The notes under the pieces are model-generated. The model was not told the origin of the DNA and searched no databases. It was given only the letters and a program-made list of their open reading frames with translations. DNA of 64,000 bases from Kitasatospora sp. CB01950. Its GTDB lineage: Bacteria > Actinomycetota > Actinomycetes > Streptomycetales > Streptomycetaceae. Numbering within the stretch: the stretch's first letter is position 1; the number at the start of each line of letters is the position of its first letter. Made by a program: the position numbers and the translations under genes. Shown here piece after piece: positions 23,313 through 32,841 of this stretch. The DNA lies in assembly GCF_001905465.1 (NCBI RefSeq), contig NZ_LISX01000001.1:453947-517946 (forward strand), given 5' to 3'.

Positions 23313-25265
23313 ATGTCTGATGGCCTTCCCCCCGTTTCCGGCGCCGACGGAAGTGGCGCCGAATTCCCCGCATCCGAGAAGTCGGAGAATCTCCGCACCA
23401 CGGAGGTCGACCTCGGCGGCCTGGTGGGCGTGCTCGCCACGCACCTCTACTCGACGCCACTGGTGGCACTGCGCGAACTCGTGCAGAACGCCCACGACTC
23501 GCACACCCGGCGCAGGCTGGAGGACCCGGAGGGCGACTACCGGCCACTGATCCGGGTGACCGGCGACCCGGCCGCGCGGACGGTGGCGATCGAGGACAAC
23601 GGGGCCGGACTGACCGAACCCGAGATCCACGCCTACCTGGCCACCGTCGGCACCGGCTACACCCGGATGCTGCGCGACCTGACCGGCAACCAGGAACTCA
23701 TCGGCGCGTTCGGACTGGGCTTCCTCTCCGCGTTCTCGGTCGCCGAGGAGGTGACCGTCACCACCGCCTCGCACCGCGAACCGCACGCCGCGCACACCTA
23801 CCGCAGCCGCGGCGGCGAGCAGTACAGCGTCGAGGCGGCCCCGCCCCGGCCCGCGCCCGGCACCGTGGTGACGCTCCGGCTCAAGCCCGAGCACGCCCAC
23901 CTCGCCGACCAGGAGGCGCTGCGCGAAGTCCTCGCCCGGTACTGCGTGCTGCTGCCCATCGAGGTGTTCGTCGGCGACGACGAGCAGGCCGTCAACAACG
24001 TCGTGGTGCCCTGGCGGCAGGACGTCCCCGGCTCGCCCCACCTGCACCGGATGCGCTTCGCCACGGCCTTCGCCCGCAGCTTCGAACCGCTCACCGCCTT
24101 CCCCGTGCAGCCCGCCGAGGACCGCTCCGACGCCGTCGGCCTGCTCTGGGTGCAGGACGGCGGCACCTACGGCTCCACCGACAACCGCGACCTCGCCGTC
24201 TACCTGCGCGGCATGCTGCTCGCCGACGACGCCCGCGACCTGCTGCCCAGCTGGGCCGGCTTCATCGGCGGCGTCGTCGAGTCCACCCGCCTCACCCCCA
24301 CCGCCAGCCGCGAGGACCTCCAGCGCGACGAGCACTACCGGGCCCTCCAGCAGGTCCTCGCCGACGCCATCGTCGACGGCCTGTACGAGACCGCCCGGCT
24401 GCACCCCGCCGCCTGGCGGCGGATCCTCACCCGGCACGGCCAGGAACTGCTCGGCGCCGCCCTCTGCGACGACCGGCTGTTCACCCTGCTCGCCGACGAC
24501 GTTCCCGTCCCCACCTCGCAGGGCGAACTCACCGCCGGCGCCCTGCGCGCCGCCGGCGACGGCGCCGTGCACGTCGCCCTCGGCAGCGGCGGCGGCTTCG
24601 AGGAGATGCTGTACCGCGCCATGCAGGTGCCGATCGCCCGCGGCGACCGGTACGCCGTCCTGCCGTTCCTGCGCCGCTACGCGCAGCTGCGGGACTGCCG
24701 GATCGTCGAACTCGGCAGCGAGAGCGGCAACCGCGAACTGTTCCGCGCCCCCGACCTGCCGCTGCCCGCCGAACAGCACGCCTGGCTGAGCGCCGCCCTC
24801 ACCGACGACGGCGAACAGCTCGTCCCGGCCCGCTTCGACCCGCCCGGCCTGCCGCTGGTGCTGGTGCCCGACCGCGAGGCCGAGCTCAAGGCCCGGATCG
24901 AGGACGACCGGGCCGACGCCCGCATCCCGTCCGCCGCGCTGCGCCTGGCCCGGGCGTTCACCGCCCGCACCGACGGCACCGTCCAGGCCCGGCTCTACCT
25001 CAACCTGGCCTCGCCCGCCGTGCGCGACCTGCTCGCCGCCTACCGCGACGGCCACACCGGGGCCGCCACCGCCGCCGCGCTGCTGCGCTCGCTCAAGGTG
25101 ATCATGGCGGCGGCCTCCGGCTCGGCCGGCGGCGACCTGACCGCGGCCCTCGGCGGCATCTCCACGGCGGTCGCCGCGCTCACCGTCGCCGTCCCCGCCG
25201 ACGGCCTGTCGGTGGTGCCCGACACCATCTCCGCAGACACTCCGCAGGGGGACGAGGAACGATGA
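23313..25265 (+). CDS. Hsp90-family ATPase with divergent C-terminus
   Basis: 650 aa from the ATG at 23313. N-terminal GHKL ATPase: N-box ELVQNAHD (Glu55, Asn59), G1 box IEDNGAGL (Asp95), lid/G2 segment LIGAFGLGFLSAFSVAEEV, all matching HtpG. The middle domain keeps LAVYLRGMLLADDARDLLPS and TASREDLQ, the latter aligned to the conserved SRE-x-LQ of HtpG that carries the catalytic Arg (here Arg333). Beyond residue 360 I see no match to the normal dimerisation domain. The C-terminal tail is DTPQGDEER, without a eukaryotic MEEVD. It is probably an ATP-driven chaperone dedicated to a client. It overlaps the TPR gene by 4 bp. Confidence 0.88.
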   Translation: MSDGLPPVSGADGSGAEFPASEKSENLRTTEVDLGGLVGVLATHLYSTPLVALRELVQNAHDSHTRRRLEDPEGDYRPLIRVTGDPAARTVAIEDNGAGLTEPEIHAYLATVGTGYTRMLRDLTGNQELIGAFGLGFLSAFSVAEEVTVTTASHREPHAAHTYRSRGGEQYSVEAAPPRPAPGTVVTLRLKPEHAHLADQEALREVLARYCVLLPIEVFVGDDEQAVNNVVVPWRQDVPGSPHLHRMRFATAFARSFEPLTAFPVQPAEDRSDAVGLLWVQDGGTYGSTDNRDLAVYLRGMLLADDARDLLPSWAGFIGGVVESTRLTPTASREDLQRDEHYRALQQVLADAIVDGLYETARLHPAAWRRILTRHGQELLGAALCDDRLFTLLADDVPVPTSQGELTAGALRAAGDGAVHVALGSGGGFEEMLYRAMQVPIARGDRYAVLPFLRRYAQLRDCRIVELGSESGNRELFRAPDLPLPAEQHAWLSAALTDDGEQLVPARFDPPGLPLVLVPDREAELKARIEDDRADARIPSAALRLARAFTARTDGTVQARLYLNLASPAVRDLLAAYRDGHTGAATAAALLRSLKVIMAAASGSAGGDLTAALGGISTAVAALTVAVPADGLSVVPDTISADTPQGDEER

Positions 25266-27595
25266 CCACCGACATCTGGTCCTGGGTGCACGACACCCAC
25301 CGCCAACTCGTCGAGTCCGGCCAGCACCGGCTGGCCGACGCGCTCGCCGAGATCGCCGGCCACGCCGTCGAGGGCCGCAACGAGCAGCTCGACGCCATGT
25401 ACCCCGAGGCGCTGGCCTCCGCCCGCGCCCTCGGCCTGCCCTGGGTCGAGGTCTTCCTGCGGCACTGGCGGCTGCAGAACCTGCTGAACAAGCGCAACCA
25501 GGGCGAGGCCGCGATGTCCGAGGCGGTGTCGCTGCTGGAGTTCGCACACCGCGAGGAGACCGCCTCCTGCCCCCAATCGGTGTGCGCCGTCCAGGACTTC
25601 ACCATCTGCCACGCCAACATCGACGGCCCCGGCTACGTCCCCGAGCGGCTCGCCGTGCTGGAGGAGACCCTGGAGCGGGTCGAACCCGCCCGGGCCTGCT
25701 TCGACTGCCTGTCCCGGGAGTACGCCGACACCCTGGAGGACGACGGCCGCCCCGCCGACGCGCTGACCCACCTCGACCGCGCGCAGACCCGGATCCGGGC
25801 GGCCGGCGAACAGGTCTCGCTGGCCTTCGTGCACAGCCGCACCTCCGCCCTGCACCGGCTCGGCCGGCACCAAGAGGCCCTGGACGCCTACGACACCGCC
25901 GAGCGCGCCCACGTCGCCGCCGGACAACGCCTCGACGACGACGACCGCCGCAAGCTCCGGGTCGGCCGCGCCCTCCAGCACGCCGCCCTCGGCCGCGCCG
26001 CGACCGCCCTCGAACTGCTGCCCGCCGCCGAAGAGGCCGACCGCTACCCCGACATCCGCCACCGCTGGACCGCCGCCGTCGAACTGCTGGTCGCCGCAGG
26101 GGAGTTCCCCAACGACGCCGCGCTCGGCGCCCGGCTCGCCGAGTGGGCCGGCGAACTCGACGCCGCCGGCTCGCACCGCCCCTGCCTCACCACCGTGCTG
26201 GCCGCCGGCCGGCTCGCCCTCGCCCGCGGCGCCCGCGAGGTCGCCCGCACCCTGGCCCGCACCGGCGCGCGCAAGCTCGGCCAACTGCGCCGCACCGACG
26301 GCGTCGCCGAACAGGTCGCCGACCTGCTGGCCGCCGCCGAAGTTCTGCCGCACCCCGAACTTCCCGTCCCCGTGGGTGAGTTGCCGCAGTGGCTGGCCGA
26401 GAACCGCCCCGAGCCGGAGACCGGCGCCGACCTGCTGGCCGCCGCCCTCGCCACCGCCGAGGCACCCGACACCGTCCTGGTGCTCAACCTGGCCGGCGCG
26501 CTCGGCGCCCTCGGCCACACCCGCGCCGTCACCGAACTGCTCTGGGCCCAGCTCGAACTCGACCCCGGCAGCGACTACCTCACCGGCATGCTCGGCCAGC
26601 TGCTGATCGACGCCGAGGACGGCGACGGCATCGACCGGCTCGCCGACCGGCTCTCCGCCGACCCCGGCGACGCGCACTGGCTGCGCGCCCGCTGGGCCGC
26701 CGCCCAGGGCCGCTGGGCCGAGGTCGGCGAACAGTGCGCCGCCGTCCTCGCCCACGAACCGGACGCCCTCAACACCCGCCGCCTCGCCGCCACCGCCGCC
26801 ACCCGCCGCGGCGACCACGTCGAGGCCCAGCGGCTCTACCAGGAACTCCTGGAACACGCCCTCGACCCCGCCGAGGCCGACGAGGACGAGCAGCACCGCA
26901 CCGTCCAGCCCCCCGACCTGTGGCACCTCATCACCGCCGCCACCGCCAACCGCGACTGGGCGGCCGTCCGCGCCGCCGGCACCCGCCTGGGCATCGAGTT
27001 CGACGCCGACAGCGGCCCGGTCGACGAGGAGTGGCAGCTGATCGAGATCCGCGCCCCCCGCCACAACGGCACCACCGTCGACCTGCCCGCACTGCGCACC
27101 GGCCCGGCCACCGCCCGGGTGCTGCCGGTGCTCGGCGACGACCACGACCTCAACCACGGCGACGTCGTGGTGTTCTCGCCCGCCGTGCTCAACGACCGCC
27201 CCGAGCCCGGCCAGGAGGACGACTGGCACCCGGTCTTCGAACACCTCGCCCTGCTCGACCCGGCCGGCTTCACCACCTACTGGATCGACGGCTGCTGCCC
27301 CGACAACGACACCTGGTACGCCCTGCGCGACGCCCTCCAGGAAGCCGGGTACGCGGTGTGGGCCTACAGCGGCGACCAGTACCGGGTCACCGACCCGCAC
27401 CACGAGGACGAGACCCTGCCCGGCGTCTACGCCGCGCTCGGCGTCCCGCCGACCGCCTCGGCCAAGGAGGCCGACGCCCTCCTCGCCGACCTCACCGCCC
27501 ACTGGCCCCACCCCCTCGCCTGGCCCGCCCTCGCCGACGCCGCCGGCGTCGACCTGGACCGACACCGGAAGATCGTCGAGGACTACGGCCTGTAG
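25262..27595 (+). CDS. Large TPR protein, putative partner of the Hsp90-like ATPase
   Basis: 777 aa, soluble, almost all helical. TPR-like units are clear at FVHSRTSALHRLGRHQEALD, then LGALGHTRAVTELLWAQLEL, WLRARWAAAQGRWAEVGEQC and TAATRRGDHVEAQRLYQELL. Residues about 570-700 form a mixed alpha/beta region with a CC pair in WIDGCCPDNDTWYALRDALQ. The start ATG overlaps the stop of the Hsp90-like gene (ATGA), so stoichiometric co-translation is likely. Hsp90 co-chaperones in eukaryotes are TPR proteins, making a chaperone-adaptor pair a reasonable hypothesis. No peptidase or nuclease motif was found. Confidence 0.8.
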   Translation: MTTDIWSWVHDTHRQLVESGQHRLADALAEIAGHAVEGRNEQLDAMYPEALASARALGLPWVEVFLRHWRLQNLLNKRNQGEAAMSEAVSLLEFAHREETASCPQSVCAVQDFTICHANIDGPGYVPERLAVLEETLERVEPARACFDCLSREYADTLEDDGRPADALTHLDRAQTRIRAAGEQVSLAFVHSRTSALHRLGRHQEALDAYDTAERAHVAAGQRLDDDDRRKLRVGRALQHAALGRAATALELLPAAEEADRYPDIRHRWTAAVELLVAAGEFPNDAALGARLAEWAGELDAAGSHRPCLTTVLAAGRLALARGAREVARTLARTGARKLGQLRRTDGVAEQVADLLAAAEVLPHPELPVPVGELPQWLAENRPEPETGADLLAAALATAEAPDTVLVLNLAGALGALGHTRAVTELLWAQLELDPGSDYLTGMLGQLLIDAEDGDGIDRLADRLSADPGDAHWLRARWAAAQGRWAEVGEQCAAVLAHEPDALNTRRLAATAATRRGDHVEAQRLYQELLEHALDPAEADEDEQHRTVQPPDLWHLITAATANRDWAAVRAAGTRLGIEFDADSGPVDEEWQLIEIRAPRHNGTTVDLPALRTGPATARVLPVLGDDHDLNHGDVVVFSPAVLNDRPEPGQEDDWHPVFEHLALLDPAGFTTYWIDGCCPDNDTWYALRDALQEAGYAVWAYSGDQYRVTDPHHEDETLPGVYAALGVPPTASAKEADALLADLTAHWPHPLAWPALADAAGVDLDRHRKIVEDYGL

Positions 27596-27745
27596 CCCGC
27601 ACCACCGCCGCCCTTGGTTCGGAACTCCCGGACCACGGGCGGGCACAGCTCTGCTCCCGGAACGGGTCGGCCTGTCGGCCGGGACAGGTACGGTGGGAAT
27701 CTCAGGCGTCTGGACGGACACCACACGCGAGCGAGGGAGCCGGGC

Positions 27746-28300
27746 ATGAGTGCGCAGCCGATCGCGTACGGCGACGTGGACCACGAGGCGGCGCTGAAGT
27801 ATGCGGTGCAGCTCATCGACGACCGGTGGGCCCAGGTCATCGAGGGGCGAATCGTTCTGATGTCACCGATGTGGGACCACGAACGACTCGTCGCCCGGAT
27901 CCGCCGGCAGCTCGACGCCCGGGTCGACGAGCTCGGCTGCGTGAGCGGATCCGGCAATCTCGACCTGCCGGGGTCCCCGAACTGGTACCTGGCCGACATC
28001 GCCGTCGTCCCGGACGACCTCGCCGCCGGAGCCGGCGCGCTTACTCCCGACCAGACCCTGCTGGTCGTCGAGGTCACCTCCGAGTCCAATGGCGACACCG
28101 ACCGCGTCACCAAGCGCAAGCGCTATGCCCAGTACGGCGCGCCGCTGTACCTGCTCGCCGACCGGCAGAGCCGCGAGTGCACCCTGTTCTCCGAGCCCCA
28201 CGACCTGGGCTATGCAGTGGTGGACGGTCCGCACCCGTTCGGTGTGGCGATCAGGCTGCCGGAGCCGTTCGGGCTGGTGCTGGACACCTCGAGGTTCTGA
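27746..28300 (+). CDS. Uma2-family putative endonuclease
   Basis: 184 aa, typical size of the Uma2 (DUF820) family, a PD-(D/E)xK-fold group. Core elements: LADIAVVPDDL with the acidic residue, then LLVVEVTSESNGDTDRVTKR with the Glu and downstream Lys, and KRYAQYGAPLYLLAD. The ATG at 27746 has GAGGGAG upstream. Uma2 genes are abundant in actinomycetes and their role is not settled. It lies 150 bp downstream of the TPR gene, so it probably has its own promoter. Confidence 0.85.
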   Translation: MSAQPIAYGDVDHEAALKYAVQLIDDRWAQVIEGRIVLMSPMWDHERLVARIRRQLDARVDELGCVSGSGNLDLPGSPNWYLADIAVVPDDLAAGAGALTPDQTLLVVEVTSESNGDTDRVTKRKRYAQYGAPLYLLADRQSRECTLFSEPHDLGYAVVDGPHPFGVAIRLPEPFGLVLDTSRF

Positions 28301-28424
28301 GGTCGTTCCAGCTCGGCCCGGCGGGAGTGGGCACCCCTTGTTCGCACCGTCGGGGGCGATCGGGCAAGGTGGAGCCAGTAGGCAGCCCGACCGGGCGGCT
28401 GCCGGGGTGGCGGAGGAAAGCACC

Positions 28425-30143
28425 GTGTCCGAACGCAAGCCGGAGGGCGCACCTGCGCAGGAGGCGCCGCCCACCGAAGGGCTGCTCGGTCCGGACGCCC
28501 CGCCCATCGAACGGACCGTCAGCGTCCCGCACGCACCCGAGCCCGCGCAGACCGAGGGGCTGCTCGGGCACACGGCCGCCCAGGAAGCCGCCGGGGCCGT
28601 CCGCGCCCGCAACCCGCTCGCCCAGGACACCCTCACCCCCGAGGAGTGGAACGCCGCCGGCTACACCCCCGCGTACGGCCTGGACCTGACCGAACTGCAC
28701 AAGGGCGCCCCCGGCGACGCCCCCTGGCCGGACCGGATGCGCACCCTGCTGCGCACGCCGATGGCCGAGCGCCCCGCCTTCGAACGCACCCCGCGCGAAC
28801 TGCACCCGGCCGCCGGTGCGCAGACCCAGCGCAACGTGCCCCGCATCCTCGACCTGTCGCTGCGCATCGGCGAACTGCTGCTGGCCAGTGGCGAGGCCGC
28901 CGAGGACGTGGAGGCGGCGATGCTCGGCATCGCCCACGCCTACCGCCTCGACCACTGCGAACCGCAGGTCACCTTCACCCTGATCTCGATCTCCCACCAG
29001 CCCTCGCTGATCGACCCGCCGGTCACCGCGGACCGGGTGGTGCGCCGCCGCACCTCCGACTACACGCGGCTGGCCGCCGTGTACGAGCTGGTCGCCGACA
29101 TCACCGCGGAGAAGGTGACCGTCAACGACGCCTACCGGCGGCTCGCCGAGATCCGCCGCAACCGGCACCCGTACCCGGCCTGGCTGCTGTCGATGGCCAC
29201 CGGGCTGCTGGCCGGCGCGGCGTCGTTCCTGGTCGGTGGGAGGGTCGACAGCAAGGCCTGGCTGGTGTTCGGCGCCGCGTTCGCCGCCGCCGTGGTCGGC
29301 GACCGGCTGGCCTCGTTCATCGCCCGCCGCGGGCTGCCCGAGTTCTACCAGTTCGTGATCGCCGCGATGCCCGCCGCGCTCTGCGGCATCCTGCTCTCCT
29401 TCAACGAGCTGCACCTGCGCGGCTCCGTGGTGATCACCGGTGGGCTGTTCGCGCTGCTGCCCGGACGCGCGATGGTCGCCGCCGTGCAGGACGGCCTGAC
29501 CGGCTTCTACATCACCGCCGCCGCCCGGCTGCTGGAGGTGATGTACCTGGTCGCGGGCATCGTCATCGGCGTGATGCTGGTGCTGTACATCGGCGTCAAC
29601 TACAACGCCAAGCTGCGGCCCGACGAGTCGATCGGCGGCACCACCTCGCCGCCGGTCCAGCTGCTCGCCGCGATGGTGCTGGCGCTGGCCTTCGCGATGC
29701 TGCTGCAGACCGACCGGCGCTCGCTGCCGATGGTGGTGCTGAACGCAGGCATCGGCTGGTCCACGTACGGCGTGCTGGTCTACAACGCCGGGATCTCGGC
29801 GATCGTCGCCACCGGCCTGGCCGCCGGCCTGGTCGGCCTGTTCGGCCAGCTGCTGGCCCGCTTCCAGGCGTCCTCCGCGCTGCCGTACGTGACCGCCGCG
29901 ATGGGCCCGCTGATGCCCGGTTCGGCGCTGTACCTGGGCATGCTGGCGTTCGCCCAGGGCCACGCCTCCAGCGGACTGGTCTCCGCCAGCCGGGCCGTCG
30001 CGCTGGCGCTGGCGCTGGCCATCGGCGTCAACCTCGGCGGCGAGGTGGCCCGGCTGTTCCTGAAGAACCCCGGCGCCAGCGACCGCGACGCCCCGCACCT
30101 GCTGATCCCGCGCCGGGCCGCGAAACGCACCCGAGGCTTCTGA
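28425..30143 (+). CDS. Threonine/serine exporter family (ThrE) membrane protein
   Basis: 572 aa from a GTG preceded by GGAGGAAAG. Residues 1-140 are hydrophilic, with two EGLLG copies. A ThrE N-domain follows (LDLSLRIGELLLASGEAAED, VTFTLISISHQPS, RRLAEIRRNRHPYPAWLLSM), then about ten TM helices. The family exports Thr or Ser by proton-motive force in Corynebacterium; the real substrate here is unknown. The neighbouring small genes do not form a biosynthetic set, so it may be a stand-alone exporter. Confidence 0.88.
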   Translation: MSERKPEGAPAQEAPPTEGLLGPDAPPIERTVSVPHAPEPAQTEGLLGHTAAQEAAGAVRARNPLAQDTLTPEEWNAAGYTPAYGLDLTELHKGAPGDAPWPDRMRTLLRTPMAERPAFERTPRELHPAAGAQTQRNVPRILDLSLRIGELLLASGEAAEDVEAAMLGIAHAYRLDHCEPQVTFTLISISHQPSLIDPPVTADRVVRRRTSDYTRLAAVYELVADITAEKVTVNDAYRRLAEIRRNRHPYPAWLLSMATGLLAGAASFLVGGRVDSKAWLVFGAAFAAAVVGDRLASFIARRGLPEFYQFVIAAMPAALCGILLSFNELHLRGSVVITGGLFALLPGRAMVAAVQDGLTGFYITAAARLLEVMYLVAGIVIGVMLVLYIGVNYNAKLRPDESIGGTTSPPVQLLAAMVLALAFAMLLQTDRRSLPMVVLNAGIGWSTYGVLVYNAGISAIVATGLAAGLVGLFGQLLARFQASSALPYVTAAMGPLMPGSALYLGMLAFAQGHASSGLVSASRAVALALALAIGVNLGGEVARLFLKNPGASDRDAPHLLIPRRAAKRTRGF

Positions 30144-30192
30144 CCCGGCGGCCCCGCGGACGAACCGAACCCGAGATCGAAGGCACCACCCG

Positions 30193-31149
30193 ATGCTCAG
30201 CGCACTGCTCGACGGCTACCGCCACCACATTGTGGACGCCCACAAGCAGCCCCTGTTCCTACTGCTGGTCGGGTTCATCTCGTCCTTCGTGTTCATCCGC
30301 TTCAGCACCCGGATGATCCGCGCCAAGGTCCGCTGGTGGCCCGGCAACATCACCCCCGGCGGACTGCACATCCACCACATGGTGTTCGGCCTGGGCTTCC
30401 TGCTGCTCGGCGGCATCGGCGTCTTCGCCACCAACGGCGGCCACCCCTGGATCGACTGGTTCGGCCTGTCCTTCGGCATCGGCTGCGGCCTGGTGCTGGA
30501 CGAGTTCGCGCTGATCCTCCACCTGGACGACGTCTACTGGAGCGAACAGGGCCGCAAGTCGGTGGACGCGGTGATTCTCGGCATCCTGCTCACCGCACTG
30601 CTGCTCACCGGCTACGTGCCGCTCGGCCTGGTGCCCAACCAGAGCACCCGCTGGGGCGTGGTCGCGGTGATCGCCGGCAACGCGCTGGTCAGCCTGATCG
30701 CACTGCTCAAGGGCAAGGTGTGGACGGGACTGCTCGGCATCATGGTGCCCGGCCTGTCCTGGATCGGCGCGATCCGGCTGGCCCGCCCGTCCAGCCCCTG
30801 GGCGCGCTGGCGGTACGCCGACCGGCCCCGCCGGATGGCCCGCGCCGCCCGGCGCGAACGGCGGCTGCACGCCCGGACGGACCTGGCGCGCACCTGGCTG
30901 TTCGACCTGATCGCCGGGGCGCCCGACAAGGTGCCGGCCGGCCACCCCAAGGCGCACGCGGTGGCCGAACGGATGGCCGCCCGGGCGCTGGCCCACCGCC
31001 CCACCGCGCTGCCGCCCGGCGGCCGGCGGGCCGCCGCGCCCGCCACCGACCCGGCCCGGCGGGCCCGCGCCCAGCGCCGCCGCCGCACCGTCCGGGCCGG
31101 GCGGCCGCGCACCACCGCGACCGGCAAGCCGCCGCAGCGGGCGCGCTGA
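30193..31149 (+). CDS. HIHH-motif integral membrane protein
   Basis: 318 aa with several TM helices in residues 20-195 and a long basic tail. Two conserved-looking polar motifs lie within or near the membrane: LHIHHMVFGLGFLLLG and LVLDEFALILHLDDVYW, both potential metal or proton sites. The last 120 residues are Arg/Ala-rich and probably cytoplasmic, perhaps DNA- or lipid-associating. I recognise this type as a conserved actinomycete membrane protein of unknown function. It starts 50 bp after the ThrE gene and may be co-transcribed. Confidence 0.75.
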   Translation: MLSALLDGYRHHIVDAHKQPLFLLLVGFISSFVFIRFSTRMIRAKVRWWPGNITPGGLHIHHMVFGLGFLLLGGIGVFATNGGHPWIDWFGLSFGIGCGLVLDEFALILHLDDVYWSEQGRKSVDAVILGILLTALLLTGYVPLGLVPNQSTRWGVVAVIAGNALVSLIALLKGKVWTGLLGIMVPGLSWIGAIRLARPSSPWARWRYADRPRRMARAARRERRLHARTDLARTWLFDLIAGAPDKVPAGHPKAHAVAERMAARALAHRPTALPPGGRRAAAPATDPARRARAQRRRRTVRAGRPRTTATGKPPQRAR

Positions 31150-31491
31150 CGCGGCGGCGGGGCACGGGCTGGGCGGGCCTTCGGCGGGCGGTGCGGCCAG
31201 GCGATCGACGGTGCGGCCGGGCGGGCGGTGCGGCCGGGCGGTCGGCGCGCTGATGCGGCGTCGGATGGCGGAGCGGGCGGCATGCGGCCGGTAGGGTTCG
31301 TGACCGACCCACCTGCTTCGCGCGGCCCCGTCTTCCGACAATCGGACATCTCACTCGGGTGGCTGCATGGCGATGGCGCTGACACCGTGTCAGGTCTGAG
31401 AATCTGACGGTGCGTGGCCGAATTGTCACGTGATGGGACAGTCGGTCGATTCCTCCGGTCGATTGTCGGACCGTGCCGAGGAAGGACCGTC
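31150..31491 (+). promoter_or_regulatory. Leader region of the NlpC/P60 gene
   Basis: 342 bp without a gene. The first half holds three imperfect copies of GGTGCGGCCGGGCGG-like sequence. A perfect palindrome CTGACACCGTGTCAG lies at 31379-31393, and GGTCGATT is repeated twice at about 31444 and 31457. A long leader is usual for cell-wall hydrolases in Streptomyces; no riboswitch could be confirmed by eye. Confidence 0.4.
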
Positions 31492-32736
31492 ATGCCGCGC
31501 AGACTCCTCCCCGCCCTCCTCCTCGCCTCCGCCGCCCTGCTCACCCTGCTGCCCGCCGCGAGCGCCCCCGCCGCCGTCCCCGCCGTCCGGCTCGCCGACG
31601 ACCCGGACGACGAGGCGTACCCGTCCGCCGAGGAGGTCGCCAGGGCCAAGGCCGACGCCGACACCAAGGCCGCCGACGCCACCGCCCTGGAGGCCAGGCT
31701 CGCCGCCGCCCGCACCGACCTCGACCGGGCCGGGCAGGTCGCCGAGCAGGCCGTCGAGGTGTACAACGGCGCCCTCGCCCGCCTCGCCAAGGCCCAGCAG
31801 GCGGCGAAGGCCGCCGCCGGCCGCGCCGTCGCCGCCGAGGCCGCCCGCGCCCGGGCCGCCGACCGGGCCGCCGGGCTGGTCGCCGAGATGTACCGTCAGG
31901 GTGCCTCCCCGCAACTCGCCGCACTGGACGCCCTGTTGGGATCCCGCGGCCCCGCCGAGCTGTCCGCGCAGGCGACCGCCGTCGGCATCGCCGGCACCCA
32001 GACCCGGCAGATCCTCGACGACGCCACCGGCACCGCGAAGGCCGCCGCCCGCGCCGCCGCCGAGGCCCGCACCGCCGAGGCCACCGCCCGGACCGCCGCC
32101 GAGACCGTCCGCACCGCCAAGGACGCCGCCCAACGGCGGCTCGCCGACCAGGAACGCCAGGTCGCCGAGATCGGCAGACGCCAGGAGGCCCTGCTCGCCG
32201 AACTCGCCGCGGCCCGCGACACCAGCGTCGACCTCGAACGCCAACGCCAGGAGGCGCTGGACGAGATCGCCCGCCGCGAGGCCGAGGAGGCCGCCCGCCG
32301 CGCCGAGGCCGAACGCGCCGCCGCCGCGGCCCACCTGCACCCCGTCCCCGACCGCGAACAGCCCTGGTCCGCCGAGGGTGCGGCGGCCGCCATCGAGTTC
32401 GCCCGCTCCGTCATCGGCCTGCCCTACATCTGGGGCGGCGAAGGCCCGCAGGGCTACGACTGCTCCGGCCTGACGATGATGGCCTGGCGCAAGGGCGGCA
32501 AGAACCTCACCCACTTCGCCGCCGACCAGTACGCCGAATCCACCCACGTCAGCTACGACCACCTCCGCCCCGGAGACCTGGTCTTCTGGACCAAGACCGG
32601 CCGCGCCGCCGACATCTACCACGTCGCCATCTACATCGGCGACGACCAGATGATCGAGGCCCCCCGCCCCGGCACCGACATCAAACAGGCCAGCCTCTGG
32701 ATCATGGGCCGCCCCGACTTCTACGCCCGCCCCTGA
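31492..32736 (+). CDS. Secreted NlpC/P60 peptidoglycan endopeptidase
   Basis: 414 aa. Signal peptide 1-28 (PALLLASAALLTLLPAASAP). A long coiled-coil region (45-280) rich in Ala, Glu and Arg precedes the NlpC/P60 domain (290-414), with catalytic Cys324 in GYDCSGLTMMAW and His377 in IYHVAIYIG. This matches the RipA/SCO cell-wall hydrolase plan: the coiled coil holds the enzyme off until activation, and the domain cuts D-Glu-mDAP-type bonds. The ATG follows GAGGAAGG. Confidence 0.92.
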   Translation: MPRRLLPALLLASAALLTLLPAASAPAAVPAVRLADDPDDEAYPSAEEVARAKADADTKAADATALEARLAAARTDLDRAGQVAEQAVEVYNGALARLAKAQQAAKAAAGRAVAAEAARARAADRAAGLVAEMYRQGASPQLAALDALLGSRGPAELSAQATAVGIAGTQTRQILDDATGTAKAAARAAAEARTAEATARTAAETVRTAKDAAQRRLADQERQVAEIGRRQEALLAELAAARDTSVDLERQRQEALDEIARREAEEAARRAEAERAAAAAHLHPVPDREQPWSAEGAAAAIEFARSVIGLPYIWGGEGPQGYDCSGLTMMAWRKGGKNLTHFAADQYAESTHVSYDHLRPGDLVFWTKTGRAADIYHVAIYIGDDQMIEAPRPGTDIKQASLWIMGRPDFYARP

Positions 32737-32841
32737 CCGGATCGGCAGAAGTCCGCCCGGACTCCGTGCGGGTGACGCACACTGAAGCCGGTGGCTCACG
32801 AACCGACCGCTTCACGGCGCCGCAGCGAACACGGAGATCCG

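Noticed and set aside
31150..31491. c-di-AMP (ydaO) riboswitch upstream of the NlpC/P60 gene
   Set aside because: Such riboswitches precede cell-wall hydrolase genes in Streptomyces, but I could not align conserved motifs by eye; a covariance-model search would decide.
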